A model generated the notes under the pieces. It saw nothing but the letters and a program-made list of their open reading frames with translations, was not told where the DNA came from and did no database searches. A program made the translations under genes and the position numbers. From DASPKO01 sp035628055 (GTDB lineage Bacteria > Planctomycetota > Phycisphaerae > Phycisphaerales > UBA1924), in the NCBI GenBank assembly GCA_035628055.1, contig DASPKO010000082.1, positions 1 to 19,178 on the forward strand: a stretch of DNA of 19,178 nucleotides. Reading direction: 5' to 3'. Position 1 is the first letter of the stretch. Every line of letters starts with the position of its first letter. This document shows, piece by piece, positions 1-7,626 of this stretch.

Positions 1-2
1 CC

Positions 3-866
3 TGCCCGGGGATGATCCCCAACGCGGTGAACAGCTCGGGGGCGATGGTCGGGCGGACGTGCCCGGACGGGGGCGGGCCGACGCACGCGTGGTACTGGTC
101 GGACGCGACGGGGCTGATCGACCTGACGGCGCTGGGGGCCCAGACGGCCGAGGACATCAACGACGCGGGGTTCGTCACGGGGCGGAGCAACGCGGGCCCG
201 GCGTACATCTGGTCGCTGGCGACGGGGCTGACGCTGATCGGCACGCTGCCCCCGCCCTACGAGGACTACGCGGAGGGGCAGGGGCTCAACGAGCACAACG
301 AGGTGGTGGGGTACTCGGCCAACGGCATCCCCGGGTCGGACCCGTGGCGCGCGTTCCTGTGGGACGCCGGGGTGATGATCGAGATCGCCCCGACGCTGCT
401 CTCGCGGAGCGCGGCGGAGGCGATCAACGAGCACACGCACGTGGTGGGGAACATGGGGACCTCCTCGACGCCGCGGCGCGACGCCTGGCTGTGGACGCCC
501 GAGGGGGGGACGTTCCTGCTCACGACCGAGTCGGTGGGGGCGCCGGGGTTCTCGGGGTACCGGCAGGCGGCGGACATCAACGACCTGGGGCAGATCCTGC
601 TGATGGGGGACAACCTGAACATCCCGCTGGACCCGTCGCGGGCGCTGATCCTGACGCCGATCGGGCTCCCCCCGGTCTGCCCGGCGGACTTCAACGGGGA
701 CGGGCAGGTGACGACTGCGGACATTTCCGGCTTCCTGGCGGCGTGGTTCAACGACGTGTCGTCGGGGACGACGGTGAGCGACTTTGACAACTCCGGGTCG
801 GTGACGACCTCGGACATCTCGGCGTTCCTGGCGGCGTGGTTCCAGGCCGTCAACACCGGGTGCTAA
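3..866 (+). CDS. HAF-repeat surface protein with C-terminal GC-type dockerin module (5' partial)
   Basis: The frame is open through the left edge and the protein begins inside a repeat unit, so the true start lies upstream; ATG 12 is only the first internal Met. Four or five degenerate repeats of about 50 residues follow the pattern 'AxxINxxGxVVG ... AxxW' (for example EDINDAGFVTG, QGLNEHNEVVG, EAINEHTHVVG, ADINDLGQIL), typical of the HAF extracellular repeat family, which probably forms a beta-propeller-like fold. Counting from ATG 12, residues 223-284 are the terminal module. It holds two EF-hand-like loops (DFNGDGQVTTAD and DFDNSGSVTTSD), each followed by FLAAWF, bracketed by Cys223 and the C-terminal Cys284. 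The protein is probably exported and surface-associated, but the signal peptide is outside the window. It lies 24 nt before the next gene, which carries the same tail, so the two may be cotranscribed. Molecular function is unknown. Confidence 0.8.
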   Translation, partial: CPGMIPNAVNSSGAMVGRTCPDGGGPTHAWYWSDATGLIDLTALGAQTAEDINDAGFVTGRSNAGPAYIWSLATGLTLIGTLPPPYEDYAEGQGLNEHNEVVGYSANGIPGSDPWRAFLWDAGVMIEIAPTLLSRSAAEAINEHTHVVGNMGTSSTPRRDAWLWTPEGGTFLLTTESVGAPGFSGYRQAADINDLGQILLMGDNLNIPLDPSRALILTPIGLPPVCPADFNGDGQVTTADISGFLAAWFNDVSSGTTVSDFDNSGSVTTSDISAFLAAWFQAVNTGC

Positions 867-878
867 CGGGCAGACTCG

Positions 879-884
879 AAGGGG
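879..884 (+). promoter_or_regulatory. Ribosome binding site of the beta-helix gene
   Basis: AAGGGG ends 6 nt before ATG 891, inside the 24-nt gap after the HAF-repeat gene. It fixes the start that yields the signal peptide. No separate promoter is visible in this short gap, which favours cotranscription with the upstream gene. Confidence 0.55.
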
Positions 885-890
885 CGCACA

Positions 891-3800
891 ATGCGGCGGA
901 AGAGCGTGTCGGGGGCGGTGGTGGCGGCGGGCCTGGCGGTGGCGGTGCTGCCGGCGGCGGCACGGGCGCAGCTCGATCCGATCGTGTGGGATCAGCGGCT
1001 GGACTACTACAACATCCAGTCGCCGTGGGCGATCTCATCGGATTTCGGGCCGGGCTCGGCGCTCACGGCCGAGGCGGCCGACGACTTCTGTCTGCACGCG
1101 CGGGTCTCGCGGGTGACGGTCTCGGGGCTCAAGGACACCAACGCGTGGACGGGGGTGCGCGTGCGCTTCTACGGGCAGGGCCCGGGGGGCGTGCCCGGGG
1201 CGCTGCAGTACGAGCGGCAGTTCCAGCGCGGGACCTCGGCGGTGGTCGAGCTGGGCACCGACACGGCCATCAACCTGGACGTTCCCTTCGAGGCCAACGG
1301 GCGTCACCTGATGACCGTGCAGTTCATCGGGACGCGGTTCGACTGGTACGCGGACGGGAACGCGGCCGTATCCGGGCAGAGCTATTACTGGCGCAACCCG
1401 GGAGGCGGGTGGAACCAGGGGAATGCCGACTGGGCGCCGATCGAGCCCAAGGACCTGGCCTTCGTGCTCCGCGGGGTCGCGCACGCGGGAGCCCCGGACT
1501 GCACGATCCCGCCGGCCGCGGGGCCACAGACCATCACCTGGCGGGCCGCCGACAATCCGCACGTGGTGAACGGGACCTTGACCGTGGGGCCCAACACGAC
1601 GCTGGTGATCGAGCCGGGCGTGCAGGTGCAGATCAACGCCGCGAGCCGGATCGTGGTGGAGGGGCGGATCGAGGGTGAGGGGACGGCGGCGGCGCCGATC
1701 GTCTTCGCGGGGGCCAACAACCACAACGCGGAGATCGCCACCCGCGGCGGGCACGTGGATCTCGGGCACGCGCGGGTCAACTGCAAGGTGATCAGCATGG
1801 CGGCCGACCCGGCCAGGCGGGTGGGCACGATCAACTTCCGCGACACGCAGTTCGCCGGGCCCTACGCCTACGTGACCGGGGGGTGGGAGTACTGCGGGTT
1901 CGAGCGCTGCTCGTTCGAGATGGAGTACGGGCCGTGGCTCAACGGCGCGGTGCGGCTGGTGGATGTCACCAGCGACGAGACCATCACGCTGGTCAATGGG
2001 ATCTACGTTCTGCACAACGTGGTGGTCACAGGGGCGGATGGCGAGTCGATGCTCGACGGGGCCGGGCTCTACTGGTCCCCTGGGATCCAGGACGCGTACC
2101 TCACGGGGCTGACCGCCACGGGCAACGCGCTGGCCGGGGTCTACCTGGCCAACGGCAACACGCTGATCGGCCCGGGCAACACGATCACCGGGAACCTTTA
2201 CGCGGTCGAGCTGGGCGCGGGCCTGCTCCCCGGGAGCACGATCCCGGCGAGCGGGAACACGCACAACGGGTTCGTGTCGGTGGGGTACGGCACGGGCCTG
2301 CGCGCGGTGACGGCGGGGACGAGCCGCGACCTGAAGTGGGGCGACGTGGGCGTGCCGTACGTCACCACCGGGTTCAACCCCGGGCTCGGCGGGCGGCTGA
2401 CGATCCTGCCGGGGGTGGACGTTCGCCTCACCGGGGGGGCGATCATGGACACGTCGGACGCGGGGGCGTTCAGCGTGATGGGGACCCCGTCGGCCCCGGT
2501 CACGTTCACCCGGCACGACGCCGGCGCGGCGTGGAGCGCGCTGGCCTTTGCCACCGCGGGCAACCGCGTGCGGAGCGCCGTGGTGGAGGGGAGCGAGCGC
2601 GGGCTGGTGACCTACGGCGGGGCGATCGTGGACGTGATCGATTCCACGGTGCGGGGCAACGGCTTTGGGGGGCAGCGGGGCGTGCGCGCGTGGAAGAGCC
2701 AGTTCCTGCAGAACGGCGTCGGGGTCTCGAACACGGGCTCGAGCTTCGCGTCGTCGCGGCCGGATTTCGACCAGGGCCCGCAGAACCCGAACGCCGTGGT
2801 GGGCAACGCGGTTGGCGTGCAGGACGCGCTGGCGTGCAACGGCGGGGCGATCGATGGCGAGAACGTGTGGTGGGGGAGCCCGACGGGCCCGAACTCGTGG
2901 GACAACCCGGGCGGGACGGGGGACACGACGCAGGGGTGCGTCGACGCGGTGCCGTTCGCGAGCGTGGCGCCGGACTTCGCGGATCATCCGCCGGTGGTGC
3001 GGATTCTGAACCCCGGGCTCTACGAGCCGGGTCGGCGGGTGATGATCACCTGGGAGGCGACCGACGACGGGGCGATCAGCCACTACCGCGTGGCGTATCA
3101 GCCGCGCTCCAACACGCCCGAGGGGTTCATCACCATCCAGGATCAGGTGCCCGCGGGACAGCGGGCGATCGAGTGGACGGTGCCGGACGTGGGGCCCCTG
3201 GGGGCGGGCGGCGGCGCCCCGCACACGTACCTGCGCGTGGTGGCGGTCGACCAGAGGGGGCAGGAGGGGTACGACGAGAGGCAGATGGTGATCCCCGACG
3301 GCGGGCTGGCGGGGGAGCTGACGCTCAGCGCGCCCTTCGTGGGGCAGACGCTCGACGCGGGCGAGCGCGTGGACCTGACGTGGGCGGTGGCGCAGGCGTT
3401 CGACCCGTTCTTCAGCGGCCAGGTGAACGTGTACCTGGTGCTGGAGAACGACGACCACTGGCACTACCTGAGCGCCGGCACGCTGGCCGGGCCCACGGGC
3501 TTTAGCAACCTGGACATGCCGTGCGTGAGCACGGACTCGGCGCGGCTGGTGGTGGAGGCGTGGGGGACGTACAACGTGCTCAAGCACTTCTTCACCGAGC
3601 CCTTCGCGATCCGGCCGGATACCCGCTTGGGCGATGCGCCGCCGGCGGTGACGATGACCGGCCCGGCGGCCGGGGCGGCGTTCCCCGCGGGTGGCGTGGT
3701 CCCGATCACGTGGACGGCGAGCGACGACCTGGGCGTGCGCGAGATCAAGCTCTTTGCCTCCTATGACCAGGGGCGGACCTGGAACCTGATTGCCGACGGG

Positions 3801-4148
3801 CTGGCGGGCACGAGCACGAGCTACGCGTGGCGCACGGCACCGGGGGAGGGCTTCGGGGACGTGCGGGTGAAGGTGGTGGCGGTGGACACGCGCTTTCAGA
3901 ACAGCTCGGACGGGCGCGGGCGGGCGATTGCGATCACGCCGGGGTCGGGCCCGCCACCGTGCCCCGCGGACTTCAATGGCTCGGGCACCGTCACGACCGG
4001 GGACATCACGGCCTTCCTGAACGCGTGGTTCACGGACCTCGCGGGGGGAACGACGGTGGCGGACTTCAATGGCTCGGGCGCGACCACGACGGCGGACATC
4101 ACCGCGTTCCTGGGCGCGTGGTTCCAGGGCGTGCAGAGCGGGTGCTAG
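891..4148 (+). CDS. Secreted beta-helix / Ig-like protein with C-terminal GC-type dockerin module
   Basis: A 1085-residue protein that I cannot assign to a named function. Residues 1-26 are a clear signal peptide (basic MRRK, hydrophobic core, cleavage near AARA-Q). Residues 27-200 look like a beta-sandwich of the kind found in planctomycete surface proteins. From about 213 to 690 there are many short beta-strand turns, opening with a 'VxNGTLTVGPNTTLVIEPGV' entry sequence typical of right-handed parallel beta-helices. Residues 700-1022 hold about three Ig/fibronectin-like units (starts near 700, 808 and 917); the last has 'ITWTASDDLGVREIKLFASY' and 'VRVKVVAVD'. Residues 1024-1085 are the dockerin-like module, bracketed by Cys1024 and Cys1085, with two DFNGSG loops. 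ATG 891 is supported by AAGGGG 6 nt upstream and by the signal peptide. It is probably a cell-surface adhesin or carbohydrate-binding protein; no catalytic motif was recognised. Confidence 0.85.
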   Translation: MRRKSVSGAVVAAGLAVAVLPAAARAQLDPIVWDQRLDYYNIQSPWAISSDFGPGSALTAEAADDFCLHARVSRVTVSGLKDTNAWTGVRVRFYGQGPGGVPGALQYERQFQRGTSAVVELGTDTAINLDVPFEANGRHLMTVQFIGTRFDWYADGNAAVSGQSYYWRNPGGGWNQGNADWAPIEPKDLAFVLRGVAHAGAPDCTIPPAAGPQTITWRAADNPHVVNGTLTVGPNTTLVIEPGVQVQINAASRIVVEGRIEGEGTAAAPIVFAGANNHNAEIATRGGHVDLGHARVNCKVISMAADPARRVGTINFRDTQFAGPYAYVTGGWEYCGFERCSFEMEYGPWLNGAVRLVDVTSDETITLVNGIYVLHNVVVTGADGESMLDGAGLYWSPGIQDAYLTGLTATGNALAGVYLANGNTLIGPGNTITGNLYAVELGAGLLPGSTIPASGNTHNGFVSVGYGTGLRAVTAGTSRDLKWGDVGVPYVTTGFNPGLGGRLTILPGVDVRLTGGAIMDTSDAGAFSVMGTPSAPVTFTRHDAGAAWSALAFATAGNRVRSAVVEGSERGLVTYGGAIVDVIDSTVRGNGFGGQRGVRAWKSQFLQNGVGVSNTGSSFASSRPDFDQGPQNPNAVVGNAVGVQDALACNGGAIDGENVWWGSPTGPNSWDNPGGTGDTTQGCVDAVPFASVAPDFADHPPVVRILNPGLYEPGRRVMITWEATDDGAISHYRVAYQPRSNTPEGFITIQDQVPAGQRAIEWTVPDVGPLGAGGGAPHTYLRVVAVDQRGQEGYDERQMVIPDGGLAGELTLSAPFVGQTLDAGERVDLTWAVAQAFDPFFSGQVNVYLVLENDDHWHYLSAGTLAGPTGFSNLDMPCVSTDSARLVVEAWGTYNVLKHFFTEPFAIRPDTRLGDAPPAVTMTGPAAGAAFPAGGVVPITWTASDDLGVREIKLFASYDQGRTWNLIADGLAGTSTSYAWRTAPGEGFGDVRVKVVAVDTRFQNSSDGRGRAIAITPGSGPPPCPADFNGSGTVTTGDITAFLNAWFTDLAGGTTVADFNGSGATTTADITAFLGAWFQGVQSGC

Positions 4149-4178
4149 GAACGGGCGCCGCGAACCGCGTCGGCGTAT

Positions 4179-4214
4179 GAAGAACCCCCGGGGCGCGGCC
4201 CGGGCGTGTTCTTC
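4179..4214. terminator. Putative bidirectional hairpin between convergent genes
   Basis: An outer 7-bp stem (GAAGAAC pairing with GTTCTTC) encloses a GC-rich inner stem built on two CCCGGG blocks. It lies between the 3' ends of the beta-helix gene (plus) and dnaN (minus), where a shared terminator is expected. There is no run of T on either side, so it is not a textbook intrinsic terminator. Confidence 0.5.
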
Positions 4215-4242
4215 GTGAGGCGGGGTGCCGGGCCGGAGGTTT

Positions 4243-5466
4243 TCAGCTCGGCAGGTTCACGGGCATGACGACGTACATGAAGTCGCTGTTGGAGGAGCGG
4301 ATGAGCCCGGGCTTGTTGGCGGCCTTGAGCTCGACGATCACCTCCGGCTCGGTGACGACCTTGAGCACGTCGGTGATGAAGGCGGGATTGAAGGAGATCT
4401 CGATGTCGTCGCCCTCATAGGTGTTCAGGCCGACCTGGATCTCGGCCTCGCCCATCTCCGGGGCGCGGCTCATGAGCTTGAGGCGCTTGTCCTGTTTGGT
4501 GAAGGCCATGCGCACGCCCCGGCTCTCCTCGTTGGTGAGCACGGCGGCCTTGCGGACGGCGGAGGAGAGGTCCTCGCGGTCGGCGACGATGCGCTTGTCC
4601 TGGTCCTTGGGGATGACGTCCTCGTAGGGGGGGAAGGAGCCCTCGACGAGGGAGCTGGAGAGCAGGGCGCGCGGGGACTCGTTCTTTCCCTCGGCCCCGG
4701 GGTGATCGAAGGCGAAGTAGACGCGCGACTCGGTGATGGCGATGCGCACCGGGGCCTCGTCCTCGTAGACCAGGCGCTGGATCATGGTGAGCGCCTTGGT
4801 GGGGATGATGCACTGGACGGGGCCGGGGCGGTCGGCCTTGTCGGCGCCGCCCGCCGAGGGCACGGTGGTGCGGGCGACCGCGAGGCGGCGGCCATCGGTG
4901 GCGACCATCTCGAGCTTCTTGCCGTCGCGCTTCAGGAGCACGCCGTTGATCGCGTAGCGCGAGGTCTCGCGCGCCGTGGCGAAGCTGGTGCGGCTGACGA
5001 GCTGGAGGAGCGTGCCCGCCGCGGGGGCGAAGACGGCCTTGGGGGCGTCGCGCCCGGTGGCGGAGAGGACCTGGGAGAACTCGGGGACGGGCGGATAGTC
5101 GGCGGGGGGATAGCCGAAGACGCGGAAGTGCGCGTTGGCGCCGCGGATGTGGACCTGGTCGGAGCCCTGGGCGCCCCCGGACTCGAGGGTGAGCGTGGGC
5201 TCGCCCTCCTCGGCCGAGACGATCTGGCGGAGCTTGTCGGCGAGCACGAGGGCCTGGCCGGCCTGCGCGACGTCGACCTGCGGGATCGAGATGACCAGGG
5301 CGGTGTCGCCATCGGACCCGGTGAGGGTGAGCTCGGAGCCGCCGGCGGCCTTCTTGGCTTCGAGCTTGACGCAGGAGAGCTGCGGCGAGGGCGTGCGCGC
5401 GGGGACGACGGCGGCGACGAGGTTGACGGCTTCGAGGAGGGCGCCCCGATCGCAGATGACCTTCAT
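4243..5466 (-). CDS. dnaN: DNA polymerase III beta subunit (sliding clamp)
   Basis: This 407-residue protein is the ring-shaped processivity clamp that tethers the replicative polymerase to DNA. The N-terminus (MKVICDRGALLEAVNLVAAV, then 'PSPQLSCVKLEA' and 'LTLTGSDGDTALVISIP') and the C-terminal 'YVVMPVNLPS' match the beta-clamp family, which ends close to 'MPMRL'. Three roughly equal clamp domains fit the length, slightly above the usual 365-380 residues because of short loop insertions. The ATG is supported by AAAGGAG 11 nt upstream. The neighbour dciA lies 114 nt upstream on the same strand, so both are replication genes. recF, often next to dnaN, is absent here. A TACACT box suggests a promoter of its own. 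Function is confident from whole-length similarity. Confidence 0.95.
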   Translation of the reverse strand: MKVICDRGALLEAVNLVAAVVPARTPSPQLSCVKLEAKKAAGGSELTLTGSDGDTALVISIPQVDVAQAGQALVLADKLRQIVSAEEGEPTLTLESGGAQGSDQVHIRGANAHFRVFGYPPADYPPVPEFSQVLSATGRDAPKAVFAPAAGTLLQLVSRTSFATARETSRYAINGVLLKRDGKKLEMVATDGRRLAVARTTVPSAGGADKADRPGPVQCIIPTKALTMIQRLVYEDEAPVRIAITESRVYFAFDHPGAEGKNESPRALLSSSLVEGSFPPYEDVIPKDQDKRIVADREDLSSAVRKAAVLTNEESRGVRMAFTKQDKRLKLMSRAPEMGEAEIQVGLNTYEGDDIEISFNPAFITDVLKVVTEPEVIVELKAANKPGLIRSSNSDFMYVVMPVNLPS

Positions 5467-5477
5467 GCGTTCTCACG

Positions 5478-5500
5478 CTCCTTTGCTAGGCGGGAGTGTA
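5478..5500 (-). promoter_or_regulatory. Candidate dnaN -10 box and ribosome binding site
   Basis: On the minus strand TACACT (5500-5495) could be a -10 box. It would place the transcript start near 5488, just before AAAGGAG (5484-5478) and the ATG at 5466. No -35 element is recognisable at the right distance. The ribosome binding site is much more secure than the promoter. Confidence 0.4.
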
Positions 5501-5580
5501 CCGGGGGCGGGCGCGGACCGTGGGGAACAAGCTCCCCGGCCGGTTGCGGACAACGTCGGTCGGGCGCCGGGCCCGCCGGC

Positions 5581-5922
5581 CTAGAGCGTGACGCGGACCC
5601 GGCGCAGCGGCACGGCGACCGAGCGGGCCAGGGCGGCCTCTCCTCCCGCGGCCAGCAGGCGCTCGAGCTGGTATTTGGTGGCGGCGTCGGCGGTGCGCAC
5701 GGTGAGACACCCCCGGGCCAGGGCGAGCAGCTCGGTGCGCGCGGCCAGCTCGGGCGGAACCAGGGCGTCCCACGCCCCGGCGACCTGGACGAGGCCTTTT
5801 CCCAGGCGCCTGAGGTCCGCGGCCTGCTTCTGAACCAGGGCGCCCAGGGAGGGGTCTGGGGTGGCGGGAGCGCGGTGGCGGCGCAGGCGCTCGATCTCCG
5901 TGCGCTGGGCGGGCCCGAGCAT
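5581..5922 (-). CDS. dciA: DciA family protein (DUF721), replicative helicase loader/operator
   Basis: A 113-residue basic protein. The central and C-terminal part has the DUF721 pattern: a helix around 'KGLVQVAGAWDALVPPELAA', then 'RTELLALARGCLTVRTADAA' and 'KYQLERLL', which resembles the family's 'vGeelaahT...L..GvLvVr..s..w...L' core. DciA proteins help recruit or operate the replicative helicase DnaB in the many bacteria that lack DnaC or DnaI. Its position immediately upstream of dnaN on the same strand agrees with the usual genomic association of DUF721 with dnaA/dnaN/recF/gyrB. The ATG has no Shine-Dalgarno but is preceded 5 nt upstream by TACTCT, suggesting a leaderless transcript. 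The 87-nt gap to pgpA upstream holds no other gene. Confidence 0.8.
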   Translation of the reverse strand: MLGPAQRTEIERLRRHRAPATPDPSLGALVQKQAADLRRLGKGLVQVAGAWDALVPPELAARTELLALARGCLTVRTADAATKYQLERLLAAGGEAALARSVAVPLRRVRVTL

Positions 5923-5927
5923 GGCGC

Positions 5928-5933
5928 AGAGTA
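5928..5933 (-). promoter_or_regulatory. Candidate leaderless -10 box (TACTCT) of dciA
   Basis: TACTCT on the minus strand ends 5 nt (GCGCC) before the dciA ATG. A start about 6-7 nt downstream of a -10 box would fall at the ATG itself, and no Shine-Dalgarno exists. The following bases are nearly the same as before polX (TACGCTGCGCCG-ATG). No -35 was found. Confidence 0.45.
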
Positions 5934-6009
5934 GCCCCCGGGCGGTCGACCCGGGTTGCTTCCGGGCGCTTGTCCCTGGCCAGCTCGGGGCGGGGGGACG
6001 AGGCGTGTA

Positions 6010-6702
6010 TCACCAGACGGGGAGGCGCGTCACGAGCTGGACGACCAGGATGGCCTGGGCCGCCGCGATGAGGTCGTCCACGAGAATGCCCAGGCCGCCG
6101 CCGAGCCGCTGGGAGGCGCGGGCGGGGGGCAGCTTGAGGATGTCGAAGAGGCGGAAGGCGAGAAAAGCCCCCGCGAGCGTGACCGCCGCGGCCAGCGGCG
6201 TAGAGACCGATCGCTCCGGAAGGAACATCACGACCAGGCACATGGCGGCGGTCTCATCGGCGATGACCTGGCCCGGGTCCTTGCGGCGGAAGGTCACTTC
6301 GGCGCGCTTGCCCAGGGCCAGGCAGGCGGCGGCGCCCGCGATCGCGACGAGGGCGAGCACGGCGTGGTACGTCCACCAGGCCGGCGCGGCGGCGTCGATG
6401 ATTGTTCGGGACCACCCCGCGCCGTGGGCGGGTCCGAGCCCCAGGAACATCATGAGGCCGGCGAGCGCGACGGGCGGGACCGACCCCCAGGTGCCCGAGG
6501 CGGGCCGGAGCAGTCCCAGCCCGCCCGAGGTCACGAGCATGGTCTGGATGAGTGTCAGGGCCTCGGCGGCGGGTCCCGGCTCGACGCCGAGCGGGACTTG
6601 CGCTGTGGCGGCGGGGATGGGAATGAGCGGGTCGGGGACCTGCTGGCGCGGGTCGGCCTCGGGGGATCCGGGCTGGCCGGGGTTGGGAGGGCGGGTGGTC
6701 AC
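6010..6702 (-). CDS. pgpA: Phosphatidylglycerophosphatase A
   Basis: A 230-residue inner-membrane lipid phosphatase of the PgpA family, which removes phosphate from phosphatidylglycerophosphate to give phosphatidylglycerol. All diagnostic blocks are present: 'TSGGLGLLRPASGTWGS' (58-74), 'RKDPGQVIADE' (140-150) and 'FRLFDILKLPPA' with 'GGGLGILVDDLIAA' (183-214). Several hydrophobic segments lie between them. The GTG start at 6702 overlaps the pgsA stop in GTGA, so translation is probably coupled to pgsA, which makes the substrate. The first 50 residues are Pro-rich and not part of the usual family, which starts just before 'TSGGLG'. A later start near Met55 cannot be excluded, but the overlap favours the GTG. 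Confidence 0.92.
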   Translation of the reverse strand: MTTRPPNPGQPGSPEADPRQQVPDPLIPIPAATAQVPLGVEPGPAAEALTLIQTMLVTSGGLGLLRPASGTWGSVPPVALAGLMMFLGLGPAHGAGWSRTIIDAAAPAWWTYHAVLALVAIAGAAACLALGKRAEVTFRRKDPGQVIADETAAMCLVVMFLPERSVSTPLAAAVTLAGAFLAFRLFDILKLPPARASQRLGGGLGILVDDLIAAAQAILVVQLVTRLPVW

Positions 6703-7409
6703 GGTGTGGTGGCCCCGCTCGGCGGGCGCAGGGCGCGCCAGCCGCGGATGACATAGGGAACTCCCGACCAGACGGTGACGGCGACGGTGAGGTAGACCGT
6801 CCAGCGGATGGCGTGTGCCGACCAGTGCGCCATGCCGGGCGCGGGGGGAGTCGCGAGCTCGACAGGAAGGGGCGGCCAGAGCGCCAGCAGGACCAGCACG
6901 AGCGGGACGCAGAGGGATTGCAGGATCATCTTGAGCTTGCCGCTGGCGGTGGCGGGGAACGGGATGCCGGCCCCTTCCAGCACGCCGCGGATCGAGGTCA
7001 CCAGGAGCTCGCGCCCCAGGACGACGACCGCCATCCAGGGCTCGACGCCGCTGGCCTGGGTCCGTGCGGGCGGAAGTCCCAGGGCGAAGCCGGGGCCGGC
7101 CAGGAGGACGAAGGCCCCGAGCACGAGGAGCTTGTCGGCGAAGGGGTCCATGACGCGGCCGAAGGCCGAAACGGCGTCCCAGCGCCGCGCGAGGTGCCCG
7201 TCGAGGGCGTCGGTGCCGGCGGCGAGGACGAAGACGACCGCGGCGGCGACGAGCCAGAGGTCGAGCGTGTCGGGCCGCTGCGGACCCGCGGGCAGGTGCC
7301 ACACGCTCAGCATGCCGAGGAAGACCGCGGCCAAGAGGAGGCGGAGCGTGGTCAGCCAGTTGGGAAGTTGGCGGCGCCAGTCCGAGGTGGCAAGGGCGCC
7401 GGGCGGCAT
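6699..7409 (-). CDS. pgsA: CDP-diacylglycerol--glycerol-3-phosphate 3-phosphatidyltransferase (PGP synthase)
   Basis: A 236-residue membrane enzyme of the CDP-alcohol phosphatidyltransferase family. The signature D-x2-DG-x2-AR-x8-G-x3-D-x3-D is intact (from 'TDALDGHLARRW' to 'GRVMDPFADK', catalytic Asp at 67, 70, 88 and 92), and the N-terminus has the typical 'LPNWLTTLRLLLA'. The overlap with pgpA identifies it as the PGP synthase rather than another CDP-alcohol transferase: the two enzymes catalyse successive steps to phosphatidylglycerol. I chose ATG 7409 because TACCAT lies 6 nt upstream and because the family normally begins shortly before LPN. Upstream in-frame starts at ATG 7466 and GTG 7478 would add 19 or 23 basic residues and lack a ribosome binding site. 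It is divergent from the nuo operon. Confidence 0.9.
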   Translation of the reverse strand: MPPGALATSDWRRQLPNWLTTLRLLLAAVFLGMLSVWHLPAGPQRPDTLDLWLVAAAVVFVLAAGTDALDGHLARRWDAVSAFGRVMDPFADKLLVLGAFVLLAGPGFALGLPPARTQASGVEPWMAVVVLGRELLVTSIRGVLEGAGIPFPATASGKLKMILQSLCVPLVLVLLALWPPLPVELATPPAPGMAHWSAHAIRWTVYLTVAVTVWSGVPYVIRGWRALRPPSGATTP

Positions 7410-7415
7410 CGGTGG

Positions 7416-7421
7416 ATGGTA
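7416..7421 (-). promoter_or_regulatory. Candidate leaderless -10 box (TACCAT) of pgsA
   Basis: TACCAT on the minus strand ends 6 nt before ATG 7409, with no Shine-Dalgarno between. The same hexamer sits 5 nt before the M28 peptidase ATG. It supports the 7409 start over the longer alternatives; if translation actually starts at 7466 or 7478 the box is chance. Confidence 0.4.
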
Positions 7422-7504
7422 CGGGCGGCGGTGCCCGCCGAGGCGCCGGCGCGTAGGTAGGGACATCTGACCCGGCACTTCGGGGTGGGTGAACGGCGCG
7501 TTTG

Positions 7505-7533
7505 TTGAACGGGCCGCTAGGGACCACTATCCT
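7505..7533 (+). promoter_or_regulatory. Sigma-70-type promoter of the nuoJKLMN operon
   Basis: TTGAAC (7505-7510) and TATCCT (7528-7533) are separated by exactly 17 nt, a consensus-like housekeeping promoter in otherwise very GC-rich DNA. The predicted transcript start near 7540 leaves a leader of about 85 nt before nuoJ. It lies in the divergent pgsA-nuoJ gap and is the only candidate promoter in the window with a recognisable -35. Confidence 0.65.
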
Positions 7534-7612
7534 GACGCCCGCGCGCCCGGGCTCGCGGGTAAGGGCGGCACGAGCACGACAGGACGGCCGCGGCTGTCTC
7601 GAACCAAAGAGT

Positions 7613-7616
7613 GGAG
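7613..7616 (+). promoter_or_regulatory. Ribosome binding site of nuoJ
   Basis: GGAG lies 10 nt before GTG 7627. It favours that start over the frame's upstream ATG at 7489, which would precede the proposed promoter and add a hydrophilic 46-residue stretch unlike NuoJ. Confidence 0.45.
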
Positions 7617-7626
7617 CGAAGCGGCG

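Noticed and set aside
1035..3587. 850-codon open frame on the minus strand across the beta-helix gene
   Set aside because: The translation is Arg/Pro/His-rich with no domain or signal; it is the shadow expected opposite a long GC-rich gene.
4243..5600. Possible replication origin beside dnaN
   Set aside because: No cluster of DnaA-box-like TTATNCACA sites or AT-rich unwinding region is seen in the neighbouring gaps.
4225..5934. 569-codon plus-strand open frame opposite dnaN and dciA
   Set aside because: Gly/Glu/Asp/Ala-biased composition with no motifs; the minus strand carries two clear conserved genes.
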